From ZC4RG17 sp036259475 (lineage in GTDB: Bacteria > Actinomycetota > Acidimicrobiia > Spongiisociales > ZC4RG35), in NCBI GenBank assembly GCA_036259475.1, contig DATABS010000082.1:1-30027 (forward strand): a stretch of DNA of 30,027 nt. The letters are read 5' to 3'. Position 1 is the first letter of the stretch, and every line of letters begins with the position of its first letter. Made by a program: the position numbers and the translations under genes. Positions 15,136 through 23,473 of this stretch are shown in pieces. A model generated the notes under the pieces. It did no database searches. It was given only the letters and a program-made list of their open reading frames with translations, and was not told the DNA's origin.

Positions 15136-15984
15136 GTGGTAGGCACCGAGCAGAACACGGTTTCAGAGCCGGGCGTTGGAGGCCGGTCGCCAGGGCGCGT
15201 TCGACGCGGTCCTTCCACCAGCGATCTCGCCCGCTGGTCGGTCAGCCTCGGATCGGTCGCAGCCGTCCTCCTCATTTGGGAGCTGTATGGCAGGGCGCAG
15301 GAAACCTCGCTGTTCTTCGTGCCCTTCAGCGGCGTGGTGGCGGCCCTGTGGGAGCTCGGTCAGACGGCAGAGTTCTGGGATGCGGCCCGCCAGACGATGA
15401 TCCCCTTCGTCTGGGGTTGGGTCCTGTCCCTTGTCGTCGGAATCGGGCTGGGTCTGCTGATCGGCACTTATCCCATGATCGAAGCGCTCACGAAGCCCTA
15501 CGTGACGTTCCTCAACGCGCTGCCGGTCTCGACACTGGTACCGGTCGCAGTGATTCTGCTCGGAATCGGTTATTCGTCGCGAATTCTCATCGTCTTTCTC
15601 TTCGGCGTCATCGAGGTGACACTCAATACGGCGGCGGGAGTGCGGTATGTGGACCGGGATTTGATCGAAATGGGGCGCGCGTTCAACGCCCCGCGGTGGC
15701 GGCTGTTCCGGCGGGTCGTACTGCCGGCGGCCTCGCCCGGGATCATGGCGGGCGTGCGAATTGGGACGGGGAGAGCAGTCGTCGGGATGGTGGTCGTGGA
15801 GATTCTCCTCGTGGCGGTGGGGATGGGCCGCCTGATCCTCCGCTACCGGGGACGTTTCCAAAGCGCCGAGTTGTATGCCGTTGTCCTTGCGCTCATTCTG
15901 TTCGGCATCCTCTTACAAGTCGTCGCCCGACAGGTCGAGCGCCGGGTGTCCAGGTGGAAGTCCGAGGTCGAAGGGAACACATGA
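15136..15984 (+). CDS. ABC transporter permease (SsuC/TauC-like), first of two
   Basis: The 282-residue protein has a charged N-terminus, then about six membrane segments in the BPD_transp_1 pattern. The EAA-type loop EMGRAFNAPRWRLFRRVVLPAASPG contacts the ATPase. GTG 15136 is preceded by GAGG at 5 nt spacing. Its stop overlaps the ATPase ATG (ATGA, 15981-15984). A second, different permease follows the ATPase, so the channel is probably a heterodimer, whereas Ssu/Tau systems usually have one permease gene. Function: membrane passage of the ligand delivered by the lipoprotein. Confidence 0.9.
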   Translation: MVGTEQNTVSEPGVGGRSPGRVRRGPSTSDLARWSVSLGSVAAVLLIWELYGRAQETSLFFVPFSGVVAALWELGQTAEFWDAARQTMIPFVWGWVLSLVVGIGLGLLIGTYPMIEALTKPYVTFLNALPVSTLVPVAVILLGIGYSSRILIVFLFGVIEVTLNTAAGVRYVDRDLIEMGRAFNAPRWRLFRRVVLPAASPGIMAGVRIGTGRAVVGMVVVEILLVAVGMGRLILRYRGRFQSAELYAVVLALILFGILLQVVARQVERRVSRWKSEVEGNT

Positions 15985-16763
15985 TCGAGATCAAGGAAAT
16001 AGGGCGGACCTTCAACACCCGCGACGGGGGTACGTTCGAGGCGCTGAAAGACGTGACCTTCTCCGTGAAGGACAAGGAGTTCTTTTCGATCATCGGCCCC
16101 AGTGGCTGTGGCAAGACGACACTCCTCAAGATGGCAGCGGGACTGACCAGACCGACGACCGGAAGCATCCTCATCGATGGAGAGGCCATCACCGGACCCG
16201 GCGACGATCGCGCCATGGTCTTCCAGAGCTTCGTGCTACTCCCCTGGGCCGACGTCCTGACCAACGTCGGGTTCGGACTCGAGATGCGAGGCATGAGCCG
16301 CCGGGAGAGCCGCGAGGCCGCGAGGCCGTTCCTGGACCGGGTCGGACTCACTCGGTTCGCCGAGCACTATCCCCATGAACTCTCCGGCGGCATGCAGCAG
16401 CGGGTGGGTCTGGCGAGGGCCCTCGCCGTGGCCCCCGACATCCTTCTCATGGACGAGCCATTCGGAGCACTCGACGCCCAGACCCGCCAACTCATGCAAG
16501 AAGACCTGATGCGCCTATGGGATTCGGAACAGAAAACGGTGATATTCGTCACGCACAGCATGGATGAGGCCGCCTACCTGTCGGACCGGGTCCTGGTGAT
16601 GAACACTCACCCGGGAACGGTGAGGGAGATACTGGATGTCCCGTTGCCGAGGCCCAGGGACGAGAGCGTCAGGCGCTCTTCGGTCTTCAGCGAACTGACG
16701 TCTCATATGTGGCACGAACTACGAGGGATGATGGGAGATCCGACGGCCCCGGCCCCCGAGTAG
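15981..16763 (+). CDS. ABC transporter ATP-binding protein (SsuB/TauB/NrtD-like)
   Basis: The 260-residue ATPase has all nucleotide-binding motifs: Walker A GPSGCGKTT, Q-loop VFQSF, signature LSGGMQQR, Walker B ILLMDEPFGALD and the H-loop THSMDEA. The LLPWADVLTNV segment after the Q-loop is typical of the nitrate/sulfonate/taurine subgroup. It starts in the ATGA overlap with the first permease and ends 4 nt before the second, so the three membrane-complex genes are tightly coupled. It powers the importer on the cytosolic face. The ATG at 15981 is chosen because the longer upstream frame is the first permease read in another phase. Confidence 0.95.
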   Translation: MIEIKEIGRTFNTRDGGTFEALKDVTFSVKDKEFFSIIGPSGCGKTTLLKMAAGLTRPTTGSILIDGEAITGPGDDRAMVFQSFVLLPWADVLTNVGFGLEMRGMSRRESREAARPFLDRVGLTRFAEHYPHELSGGMQQRVGLARALAVAPDILLMDEPFGALDAQTRQLMQEDLMRLWDSEQKTVIFVTHSMDEAAYLSDRVLVMNTHPGTVREILDVPLPRPRDESVRRSSVFSELTSHMWHELRGMMGDPTAPAPE

Positions 16764-16767
16764 AAAG

Positions 16768-17562
16768 ATGCATAACTTCTATCTCAGAAACAAGAACCGA
16801 ATCCTGGCAGGGATCGGGCTGCTGATCGGCCTGGCGATCTGGGAGGTGATCGGCCGTCTCGGACTTTCCCCGGCGTTTCCCCCCGTGACCGATGTCCTCG
16901 GCGCGGTGGTTGAGGTCTGGACGAGTTCACGATTCCTCGACGCTCTGAAAGAGAGCATGATAAGTGTGGCGCTTGCCTTGCCCCCCTCGATCGTCTTCGG
17001 CGTGATCGTGGGAGTGCTGATGGGCCGGTACAGGGCAGTGGAGTGGGCGCTAGACCCCCTGGTCAACGTGTTCTTGTCACTGCCTCTGGTCGCATTGATC
17101 CCTGTCCTCTTCCTCATTTTCGGCTTGGGGCGAGGAAGCATCCTTGCCACCATCGTCATCTACACCTTCTTCATCGTCGTCGTCAACACCGCCGTTGGTG
17201 TCCAGACGACGGACGAGCGTGTCGTTGAAATGGCCCGCTCCTTTGGCGCCAATGAGCGCCAGATCGTCCGGCGGGTCGTCCTGCCATCCGCCCTTCCGCT
17301 CATGTTCGCAGGAGTTCGGATTGCCGCCGGAAGGGCGGTGAGAGGCGTCATCATCGCCGAACAAGTGATCGGTCTGATAGGACTCGGTGGACTGGTGCAG
17401 CGGCTGGGTGGCGCCTTCGCCGTCGAGAACTTGTATGCCGTCATTCTGTTCGTGGGCCTGCTCGGGCTGGTCACGATGGAGTCCGTGGCCTTCGCTGAGC
17501 GCCGCGCGCTGCCATGGGTGGCGAGCCCTGACGACTCCGGTGCGGCGCTTCAAGGCGCCTGA
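16768..17562 (+). CDS. ABC transporter permease (SsuC/TauC-like), second of two
   Basis: The 264-residue membrane protein has about six hydrophobic helices and the ATPase-contact loop EMARSFGANERQIVRRVVLPSALPL, close to but clearly different from that of the first permease. This indicates an old duplication and a likely heteromeric channel. ATG 16768 follows the ATPase stop after 4 nt. The CoA transferase gene follows after about 40 nt, which joins the transporter to the metabolic genes in one plus-strand operon. Confidence 0.9.
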   Translation: MHNFYLRNKNRILAGIGLLIGLAIWEVIGRLGLSPAFPPVTDVLGAVVEVWTSSRFLDALKESMISVALALPPSIVFGVIVGVLMGRYRAVEWALDPLVNVFLSLPLVALIPVLFLIFGLGRGSILATIVIYTFFIVVVNTAVGVQTTDERVVEMARSFGANERQIVRRVVLPSALPLMFAGVRIAAGRAVRGVIIAEQVIGLIGLGGLVQRLGGAFAVENLYAVILFVGLLGLVTMESVAFAERRALPWVASPDDSGAALQGA

Positions 17563-17603
17563 CGGTTCGGCGTGCTCGGCTCACCGACTACTGGCAGACC
17601 ACG

Positions 17604-18794
17604 ATGACGGACCTCAGGCATCCTCCTCTCGATGGGCTGCTCGTTGCCGACTTCACACGCGTCCTCGCCGGACCATATTGCGCGCTTCTTCTGGCCGACT
17701 TGGGGGCCGAAGTCATCAAAGTGGAGCGGCCGGGAAGCGGCGATGACACTCGTGCCTGGGGTCCTCCATTCAGGGGCGAAGATGCGACCTACTTCTTGGG
17801 TCTGAACCGGGACAAGAAGTCGGTCGCCCTGGACCTGTCCGTCGGAAAGGACCGGGAGGTTGCCAAAGCCATCGCGGTCCAGGCAGACATCGTGATCGAG
17901 AATTTCACAGACGGGGTCATGGAAAGGCATGGCCTGGATTACGAATCCCTACGCCGGGACAACCCAGAAGTGATCTATTGCTCGGTCAATTCCTATCTGA
18001 GCGCACCGGAGCTGCCCGGTTACGACCTGCTCCTGCAAGCGGCCTCAGGATTCATGTCGATCACCGGGCCATCAGAGGGTCCCCCGACCAAGGTGGGGGT
18101 GGCGGTGCTCGACGTGCTGGCCGGGCTCCACGCCTGTGTCGCGATCCTCGGCGCCCTGAGGCACCGGGAGCGGACCGGAGAAGGACAACAGCTGCGAGTG
18201 GGCCTGTTCGAGTCCAGCTTGGCCTCGCTGGTCAATCAGGCGGGCAACCATCTGATGGGAGGGGTGGTCCCCCAGCGGATGGGCAACCAGCATCCCAACA
18301 TCGTGCCGTACGAGTCCTTCGAGGGATCCGATGGGACATTCGTCGTGGCGGTGGGCAACGACAAGCTCTATCGAGCTCTCTGTGAAGCCATCGGCCGTGC
18401 CGACCTGGCGAACGACGGCCGCTTCTCAGACAATCGGTCGCGCGTGCGATACCGCGGCGAGTTGGTGGAGGCGCTGCAACGCGAGTTCTTCCAGAGGCCG
18501 GTCGATCACTGGGTGAGCCTTCTCGCCGACGCCGCGGTTCCCGCCGCCGCGGTGCGAAACATCGACGAGGTGTTCGCATCGCCTGAGGGTCGGGCGAGCC
18601 TTCTCAGCATCCCGGACGAGAACCGGGGGTCCTTGACGATGGTGGCAAGCCCATTCACCTTTTCACATACTCCTCTGCGGAGCGACCACCGCCCGCCACC
18701 TTCACTGGGCCAGGACACCGAGGAGATACGCGCCCGCTTTTCCAGTGGGGGAGCAACGGCGGCCAGAAAGGAAACCGATGACCGGAATAGTTGA
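17604..18794 (+). CDS. CaiB/BaiF-family (class III) CoA transferase
   Basis: The 396-residue protein begins with the family signature (LVADFTRVLAGPYCALLLADLGAEVIKVE, spread over residues 13-41). It has the catalytic Asp141 in PGYDLLLQAASG, with KVGVAVLDVLAGLHA behind it. Class III enzymes move CoA from one acyl-CoA to another acid through aspartyl-CoA intermediates, saving ATP. The usual FGQTGPY segment before the catalytic Asp is replaced by NSYLSAPEL. Transcribed with the importer, it probably activates the imported acid or an early intermediate. Its 3' end overlaps the next gene by 17 nt. The substrate is not identifiable. Confidence 0.92.
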   Translation: MTDLRHPPLDGLLVADFTRVLAGPYCALLLADLGAEVIKVERPGSGDDTRAWGPPFRGEDATYFLGLNRDKKSVALDLSVGKDREVAKAIAVQADIVIENFTDGVMERHGLDYESLRRDNPEVIYCSVNSYLSAPELPGYDLLLQAASGFMSITGPSEGPPTKVGVAVLDVLAGLHACVAILGALRHRERTGEGQQLRVGLFESSLASLVNQAGNHLMGGVVPQRMGNQHPNIVPYESFEGSDGTFVVAVGNDKLYRALCEAIGRADLANDGRFSDNRSRVRYRGELVEALQREFFQRPVDHWVSLLADAAVPAAAVRNIDEVFASPEGRASLLSIPDENRGSLTMVASPFTFSHTPLRSDHRPPPSLGQDTEEIRARFSSGGATAARKETDDRNS

Positions 18795-19770
18795 CCTGCA
18801 CGTTCATTACTACACCGACGCCTATCTCAACGCCGTGGAGAACGCCGCCTCGACCGACGTTTATCGCAGAGAGCACGACGGCCGGTTCGTCTGCAATTGG
18901 CGAGGTGGCGTGGCGCTCACCGTGCCTCAGCCCCATCCCGGTGTGGCTCAGCGCCTCGAAATGATGGATGAGGCCGGTATCGAGACTCAAGTGCTGTCTG
19001 TTCCGTCTCCGAGCACCTACTTCCTTCCGGTCAGCGAGGCAGACCACCTCTCGAGATCCGTGAACGAGGAATTCGCACAGATCTGCCGCTCGAACCCTGG
19101 ACGGTTCCGGGCTCTGGCGGCCCTCCCCCTGCAGGACACCGACGCGGCATTGTCGTGTCTGGAACACGCCCTGGGCGAGCTCGCGATGTCGGGTGTGATG
19201 ATCCTGACCAACGTCGACGGGACGCCTCTCGACGACGCGCGTTTCGATCCGTTCTGGGAGGCGGCGAACGACCGCCGCCTGATGGTCTATGTGCATCCGA
19301 CCGTGCCCGATGCCCCACACCTCGACGACTACGCCCTGGGGATCGGCATAGGCTTCCTCTCCGACACCAACTTGGCGGTCGCCCGGCTGACGTTCGGAGG
19401 TGTCTTCGAGAGATATCCCCAAATCCGATGGATTTTCTCCCACCTCGGCGGAACCCTGCCGTTCATGCTTCCCCGTCTCGACAACTATCACCGCCAGTTC
19501 CCCGAGTGTCGTGAAAAGGCACCGCGTCCTCCGACTGAATACATCCGTGCGCAGCTGTTCGACACTGCCTCGAGCCATCGGCCGGCGATCCGATGCGCGG
19601 CGGACACACTGGGTGAGGGGCGCCTCGTATTCGGGAGCGACTATCCCCATGTGCCGGGAGGTGTGAACCCTTTTCTCGAGGCGCTCGACGAGACCGGCAC
19701 CCAGGGCGAGGCGCGCGACCAAATCCTGTCTGGGCGAGCCCGTCGTTTGCTCGCTGGAGAAGCCGTCTAA
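18778..19770 (+). CDS. ACMSD-like amidohydrolase (amidohydrolase 2 family), copy 1
   Basis: The 330-residue TIM-barrel enzyme has the metal ligands of the ACMSD/gamma-resorcylate decarboxylase group: His8-x-His10 in DLHVHYY, His173 in VHPTVPD, His222 in SHLGGTLPF and Asp288 in GSDYPH. The family performs metal-dependent non-oxidative decarboxylation or hydrolysis of aromatic and semialdehyde acids. ATG 18778 has AAAGGAAA just upstream and lies within the end of the CoA transferase gene. A paralogue at 25966-26976 shares the pattern (compare LAALPLQD and LATVPLQD). Decarboxylase or hydrolase cannot be decided from sequence. Confidence 0.9.
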   Translation: MTGIVDLHVHYYTDAYLNAVENAASTDVYRREHDGRFVCNWRGGVALTVPQPHPGVAQRLEMMDEAGIETQVLSVPSPSTYFLPVSEADHLSRSVNEEFAQICRSNPGRFRALAALPLQDTDAALSCLEHALGELAMSGVMILTNVDGTPLDDARFDPFWEAANDRRLMVYVHPTVPDAPHLDDYALGIGIGFLSDTNLAVARLTFGGVFERYPQIRWIFSHLGGTLPFMLPRLDNYHRQFPECREKAPRPPTEYIRAQLFDTASSHRPAIRCAADTLGEGRLVFGSDYPHVPGGVNPFLEALDETGTQGEARDQILSGRARRLLAGEAV

Positions 19771-19793
19771 TACGACACCTGAGGGAGAGATCG

Positions 19794-20765
19794 ATGTGCG
19801 GACCAGTCCCGATCGACGAAGACACACGCCACCGGATCGCCGCCTTCGCCGCGAAGACCGGGGAGCCGACCGTGAGCCCTTTCGGGCCCGACGATGAAGT
19901 GGGGATGATCAACCTGATCACACCGTCCATCGCACGGGACCACCTTGCCCGGGCCGACGGCAGCAAGGTGTTCGATCTCTCGGTCGACCTGTTCTTGGAT
20001 ATGCCCACCTGGACGGCCGGCGGGGAGCCTCCGTATGACATCTGGATGGTGCACACCCCCCGCGGCTCCGTCGTGGACGATCCGGTCGGAGTGGGGACCG
20101 AGCAAAACGAGTTAGTGGCCTGGTCGGCGGACGCGGTGTCGATGTTCACCCATTGCGGCACTCACATCGACACCCTCAACCACTTCGGTTATCACGGCAA
20201 GATCTGGAATGGCTTCTCCGCTGACGACCATCTCGGCAGCCGCCATTGGACGGTGGCGGGGGCAGAGAAGCTTCCTCCGATCATCGGACGCGGCGTGTTG
20301 ATTGACGTCCCGGCGGCGCTTGGAATGGAAATCCTTCCCGACAGCTTCGCCATCGGCCCCGCCGAACTGGCCGACGCCCTCGCCCGACAAAGCACCGAAC
20401 TCATACCCGGCGACGTGGTGATGGTGAGGACGGGCCGCATGCGCCATTGGCCCGACCCGAGCACTTATCTGCCCCGAGAGCCGGGCCTGACCCGGCAGGG
20501 CGCTATCCATCTGGCGGAGTCCGGGGCAGTAATGATCGGAAGCGACAACATCGCCTTGGAGCAGCTCCCGTCTGAGGATCCTGCCAACTGGATGACAGTC
20601 CATACCTATTTGCTGGCCGAGGCCGGCATTCCGATCGCAGAAGTTGTGAACCTCGAAGAGTTGGCGGCCGAGGAGATTCACGAGTTCGTGTTCGTCGGCG
20701 CCAACCTGAAACTGCGTGGAGCGACGGCTGGACCCATCCGACCGCTTGCCCTGCCGTTTCGGTGA
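19794..20765 (+). CDS. Cyclase-family (kynurenine formamidase-like) metal-dependent hydrolase
   Basis: The 323-residue protein carries the Cyclase-family metal motif HxGTHxDxxxH: His120, His124, Asp126 and His130 in THCGTHIDTLNHF. Known members hydrolyse N-formylkynurenine, isatin or cyclic amides. A conserved SDNIALEQLP-like segment and a C-terminal LRGATAGPIRPLAL are also typical of the larger cyclase proteins of this length. ATG 19794 has GAGGGAGAG upstream, 23 nt after the preceding stop, so it is the last gene of the plus operon. A convergent cupin gene ends 4 bp beyond. Opening of a lactam or formamide ring product would suit the other C-N hydrolases of the island (inference). Confidence 0.9.
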   Translation: MCGPVPIDEDTRHRIAAFAAKTGEPTVSPFGPDDEVGMINLITPSIARDHLARADGSKVFDLSVDLFLDMPTWTAGGEPPYDIWMVHTPRGSVVDDPVGVGTEQNELVAWSADAVSMFTHCGTHIDTLNHFGYHGKIWNGFSADDHLGSRHWTVAGAEKLPPIIGRGVLIDVPAALGMEILPDSFAIGPAELADALARQSTELIPGDVVMVRTGRMRHWPDPSTYLPREPGLTRQGAIHLAESGAVMIGSDNIALEQLPSEDPANWMTVHTYLLAEAGIPIAEVVNLEELAAEEIHEFVFVGANLKLRGATAGPIRPLALPFR

Positions 20766-20769
20766 GTCA

Positions 20770-21114
20770 TCAGCGTAGGGCCGGTGCGCTCACCACGTAG
20801 AGCGTCGCCGTCCCCTCACCAGCATTGACTACCTCATGGCGATCCCCGGCGGCGAAGATCGCCGCATCGCCTGGTCCGAGATCGACCGTCGACTCCTCAT
20901 CGGAGACCGTCACCACGCCTGAGACAACCACATACACCTGGACAGCCTCGGCATGGACGTGGGGATCGGCTCCCCCGCCAGGCTCGATCGCTCCGTGCCA
21001 GACGCTCACCTCGGTCACCTCTCCGCTCCCTCTCCCGACCAACAGCCGGTTGACGACGCCAGTGTGTCCGGGCGGCTCGTAGGGCTCCGCGCCGTCGAAT
21101 CGGATCACCTTCAC
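20770..21114 (-). CDS. Cupin 2-family protein
   Basis: The 114-residue protein is a compact cupin. Motif 1 is GGGADPHVHAEAVQVYVVVSG, broken here as HVHAEAVQVY with the two metal His residues; motif 2 is GPGDAAIFAAGDRHEVVNAG with a further His. Unlike the other cupin (6932-7336), the metal set looks intact. It begins with GTG in a GTGA overlap with the stop of the alpha/beta hydrolase, so the two are co-transcribed. Function could be a small dioxygenase, isomerase or sugar-acid-type sensor; no specific activity is recognisable. Confidence 0.82.
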   Translation of the reverse strand: MKVIRFDGAEPYEPPGHTGVVNRLLVGRGSGEVTEVSVWHGAIEPGGGADPHVHAEAVQVYVVVSGVVTVSDEESTVDLGPGDAAIFAAGDRHEVVNAGEGTATLYVVSAPALR

Positions 21115-22043
21115 GCCGTCGCCTCACTGTGTCGGGGGGAGTTCGACCGCTCGTCCATGCCGGTGGTGCTGGAGGACAGCGAACGGGGGTCCCGCGGCCG
21201 CCAGCCTCCGCTGATCACGTCGAAGACGAACGTCTCGAGCGTCGTATTGAACAGTGAAGGCTCTTCCAGATTGAGGGTATGACCACTCCTGGGGAAAACG
21301 ACGAGTCCCGACGACGGTATGAGACGTTTCAACGCCAGGGAGGTGTCAACCGCGCCGCCGTCTTCGTCTCCCACCATGATGAGGAGGGGGACCGACAGAC
21401 CGGCGAGTTCTGATTCGAAGTCGAACAGCGACGGCCGCTCTTTTTGGAACCCGCGCATGGTGAGAGCCGATCCGACACTGGAATGGCCGGCCAGCATGGC
21501 CTGGAACTCGGCGTGACCGCGGGGGTCCTTGTTCTGGAACTGCACTCGCGCCGGGCCCACGGCGTAGCGGATCGCCACCTGGGCTGAGCCCTCGTCTTCG
21601 AAGGCTCGGGCGATGACTTCGCATTCTCGCCGGAACGCCTCGCGGGCTTTGTACGCCGCGCCATACCCGACTCCCCCAATTGCGGCCGATTGCACCATCT
21701 CCGGGTACTCACGTGCGAGATGGAGCGCACAGAATCCTCCCATCGACAGCCCGACGACGTGTGTCGGTGCCAACTCGAGTTGGGTGATGACGTCAAATGC
21801 GTCCTGTACCGCCAGCTCCTGGGAATAGGACGAAAGCTCGTCGGGCACTGCCGACGGCGGGTAGCCTCGTGCCGCATACGTGACACAGCGGAAACGCCGC
21901 GAGAAATGACGAACCTGCGGTTCCCAGCTCCGGTGGTCGCCGGCAAATTCGTGGATGAAAAGAAGGGAAGGACCAGAGCCGACTTCTTCCACGTGCAGGG
22001 ACACACTGGACTCGACCGATGACTGGACCCGATGAGTACGCAT
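21111..22043 (-). CDS. Alpha/beta hydrolase (3-oxoadipate enol-lactonase/MhpC-like)
   Basis: From ATG 22043 the protein has 310 residues. The nucleophile elbow is GLSMGG (Ser100), an acid lies in VGDEDG (Asp226 or 228) and His255 is in RSGHTLNLEEP; the N-terminal LLFIHEFAGDHRSWEPQ is the oxyanion-side loop with HE where HG is usual. Relatives hydrolyse enol-lactones, ring-fission C-C bonds or esters. The longer frame to 22265 is rejected because its extra residues are Arg-rich and read through the 3' end of the regulator gene. The operator copy at 22042-22055 touches this ATG, leaving no room for a leader or SD, so a leaderless mRNA is predicted. Confidence 0.87.
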   Translation of the reverse strand: MRTHRVQSSVESSVSLHVEEVGSGPSLLFIHEFAGDHRSWEPQVRHFSRRFRCVTYAARGYPPSAVPDELSSYSQELAVQDAFDVITQLELAPTHVVGLSMGGFCALHLAREYPEMVQSAAIGGVGYGAAYKAREAFRRECEVIARAFEDEGSAQVAIRYAVGPARVQFQNKDPRGHAEFQAMLAGHSSVGSALTMRGFQKERPSLFDFESELAGLSVPLLIMVGDEDGGAVDTSLALKRLIPSSGLVVFPRSGHTLNLEEPSLFNTTLETFVFDVISGGWRPRDPRSLSSSTTGMDERSNSPRHSEATA

Positions 22044-22055
22044 TGATATACCATA
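22042..22055. promoter_or_regulatory. Operator copy overlapping the alpha/beta hydrolase start (11 of 14 match)
   Basis: On the minus strand the site reads TATGGTATATCAAT and runs into the ATG. TATGGT would be the -10 element, followed by 6 nt and then the A of the start codon, the geometry of a leaderless transcript. It lies in the gap between the regulator stop (22097) and the hydrolase start. Confidence 0.7.
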
Positions 22056-22096
22056 CACCGAGGGTCGCCTACGGATCTGGGAGTCGGAAGCGCCTG

Positions 22097-22723
22097 CTAC
22101 GCCCCGTCGGCGAGTCCCTGGTGCGCCTCGAGAATGTGATGGCGGGTGGCGGCGGCGGCCTCTTCTCCGTCTCCGTCGCGCAGAGCGTCGATGATGGCCT
22201 GATGCTGCTTCACGGAGTCGGCGATAGTCCGGGGGACGTGGGGGCCGGTCCCGAGAGTCCGCCACAGCAACTTCAGTTGGGCAAGCAACACGGGCGACTC
22301 GGTCAACTCATAGATGCGAAAGTGAAAATCTCGATTCGCCTTGCGGGCGACCTCTAGGTCGGTGCTCTCGGCGAGTTGCCGGTTCATCTCTTCGAGGTCG
22401 CTCAGCACTTCGGGCGTGACCAGCGGAGCCGCGAGCGACGCGCCCAAACTCTCGAGGGCCGCCCGGATCTGGGCATTCTCATAGAGACGCGAATTCTCGG
22501 AGCGGACGACAACCGAGGCTCTGTGGGGCTCGGTGATGATGTATCCCTCGCCCTCTAGACGGCGAAACGCCTCCCGAACGGGTGTGGGGCTTACCCCCAG
22601 CATCTCGGCCACGTCGCGTTGACGCAAGAACGATCCCGGTTGGATGTCGCCGTCTTCGATCATCTTCTTCAGAGCCTCGGCGACCAAGTCTGTCTTGCTC
22701 TGATATTGGACGTGTGTGTTCAA
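22097..22723 (-). CDS. GntR-family transcriptional regulator (FadR/FCD subfamily)
   Basis: About 208 residues. The N-terminal winged helix-turn-helix shows IQPGSFLRQRDVAEMLGVSPTPVREAFRRLEGEGY, here noted by its ends only. The C-terminal FCD domain shows the ligand- and metal-binding residues in NRDFHFRIYE, KQHQAIIDAL and HHILEAH. Such proteins usually repress catabolic genes until an acid metabolite binds. Two TTG starts are possible: 22723, with GGGAG 4 nt upstream (chosen), and 22741, directly next to the operator at 22742-22755. The operator before its own gene implies autoregulation, and copies before four other transcription units imply control of the island. It is the only regulator in the core region. 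Confidence 0.92.
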   Translation of the reverse strand: MNTHVQYQSKTDLVAEALKKMIEDGDIQPGSFLRQRDVAEMLGVSPTPVREAFRRLEGEGYIITEPHRASVVVRSENSRLYENAQIRAALESLGASLAAPLVTPEVLSDLEEMNRQLAESTDLEVARKANRDFHFRIYELTESPVLLAQLKLLWRTLGTGPHVPRTIADSVKQHQAIIDALRDGDGEEAAAATRHHILEAHQGLADGA

Positions 22724-22741
22724 CGCGCTCCCGTTCGTCAA

Positions 22742-22755
22742 TATGATATACCAAA
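22742..22755. promoter_or_regulatory. Operator copy between regulator and crotonase genes (12 of 14 match)
   Basis: The plus-strand sequence is TATGATATACCAAA. It is the only palindromic element between the divergent starts of the GntR gene (22723 or 22741) and the crotonase gene (22784). TATGAT on the plus strand is a good -10 candidate for the crotonase. The position fits simultaneous autoregulation and control of the ligase operon. Confidence 0.75.
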
Positions 22756-22783
22756 CCGCACCTCCACCCGGACTAACCCACTC

Positions 22784-23473
22784 TTGACGATCACCACCAG
22801 CGAACCCGAACCGGGCGTTCTGCAGATCCTCATGGATCGCCCCAGAGCCCGCAACGCCTTGAATCTCGAACTGGTCGAAGAGCTTCGGCGCAGCATCGCC
22901 TCCGAGGGGGCCCGCGCCATAGTGCTGGGATCCACGAGCCGTGAGTCCTTCTCAGCCGGAGTCGATTTGAAGCTCGCCGACCATGAGCGAGCCCAAGTCA
23001 GCCGAGCCCTGTACGGGTTGTATCACGACATGCGGAACTCCGACGTCATCATCGTCGCGGCTGCTTCCGGGCACGCGGTCGGAGGTGGGGCCCAGCTCAT
23101 GATCGCCTCCGACATCCGAATCGCTGGCCCCGATGCGGCGATCAGGTTCCTGGGACCGGGTCATGGCCTGGCGGTGGGAGCATGGGGCCTGCCCAGCCTA
23201 GTGGGCCGAGGCAGAGCGATGGAGCTCCTGTTGTCGATGCGGAGCGTGGCAGCGACTGATGCCCTGGCGATCGGTCTGGTCGAGTCCGTCGACCCCGAGC
23301 CTCTGCCGCGTGCCCTCGCCTTGGCGAGCCACATCGTCACCCTGTCGCCGGAGGCGGTCGCCGCGGTGAAGCGCATCGCCTCCCTCACTCGCTGGGACGA
23401 GGCCCTCACTGCCGAGCGGCAGTTCAACGATCACTGGGACGGTGCGATACCGGTCAGCTCCGACGATGGCTGA
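22784..23473 (+). CDS. Crotonase-superfamily protein (enoyl-CoA hydratase/isomerase-like, non-canonical)
   Basis: From TTG 22784 the protein has 229 residues, shorter than the usual about 255. Crotonase marks: RPRARNALNLELVEEL, the first oxyanion segment SFSAGVDLKLADH and the second SGHAVGGGAQLMIASD. The two catalytic Glu residues of classical hydratases are absent: Gln replaces the first (GGGAQL) and the stretch up to LPSLVGRGRA has no Glu at all. A thioester-binding pocket is likely, but hydration is not; isomerase, hydrolase or decarboxylase chemistry is possible. The open frame extends upstream across the regulator gene, so the TTG just after the operator is the plausible start, without a clear SD. 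It overlaps the ligase gene by 8 nt. Confidence 0.82.
   Translation: MTITTSEPEPGVLQILMDRPRARNALNLELVEELRRSIASEGARAIVLGSTSRESFSAGVDLKLADHERAQVSRALYGLYHDMRNSDVIIVAAASGHAVGGGAQLMIASDIRIAGPDAAIRFLGPGHGLAVGAWGLPSLVGRGRAMELLLSMRSVAATDALAIGLVESVDPEPLPRALALASHIVTLSPEAVAAVKRIASLTRWDEALTAERQFNDHWDGAIPVSSDDG

Noticed and set aside
15276..15980. Long plus-strand frame joined in phase to the ABC ATPase
   Set aside because: The upstream part is the first permease read in another phase, Arg/Gly-rich. The ATPase starts at ATG 15981 with an ATGA overlap.
18655..19827. 390-residue minus-strand frame over the amidohydrolase and the CoA transferase end
   Set aside because: The plus strand carries complete metal-ligand motifs of an amidohydrolase; the minus frame has no recognisable domain.
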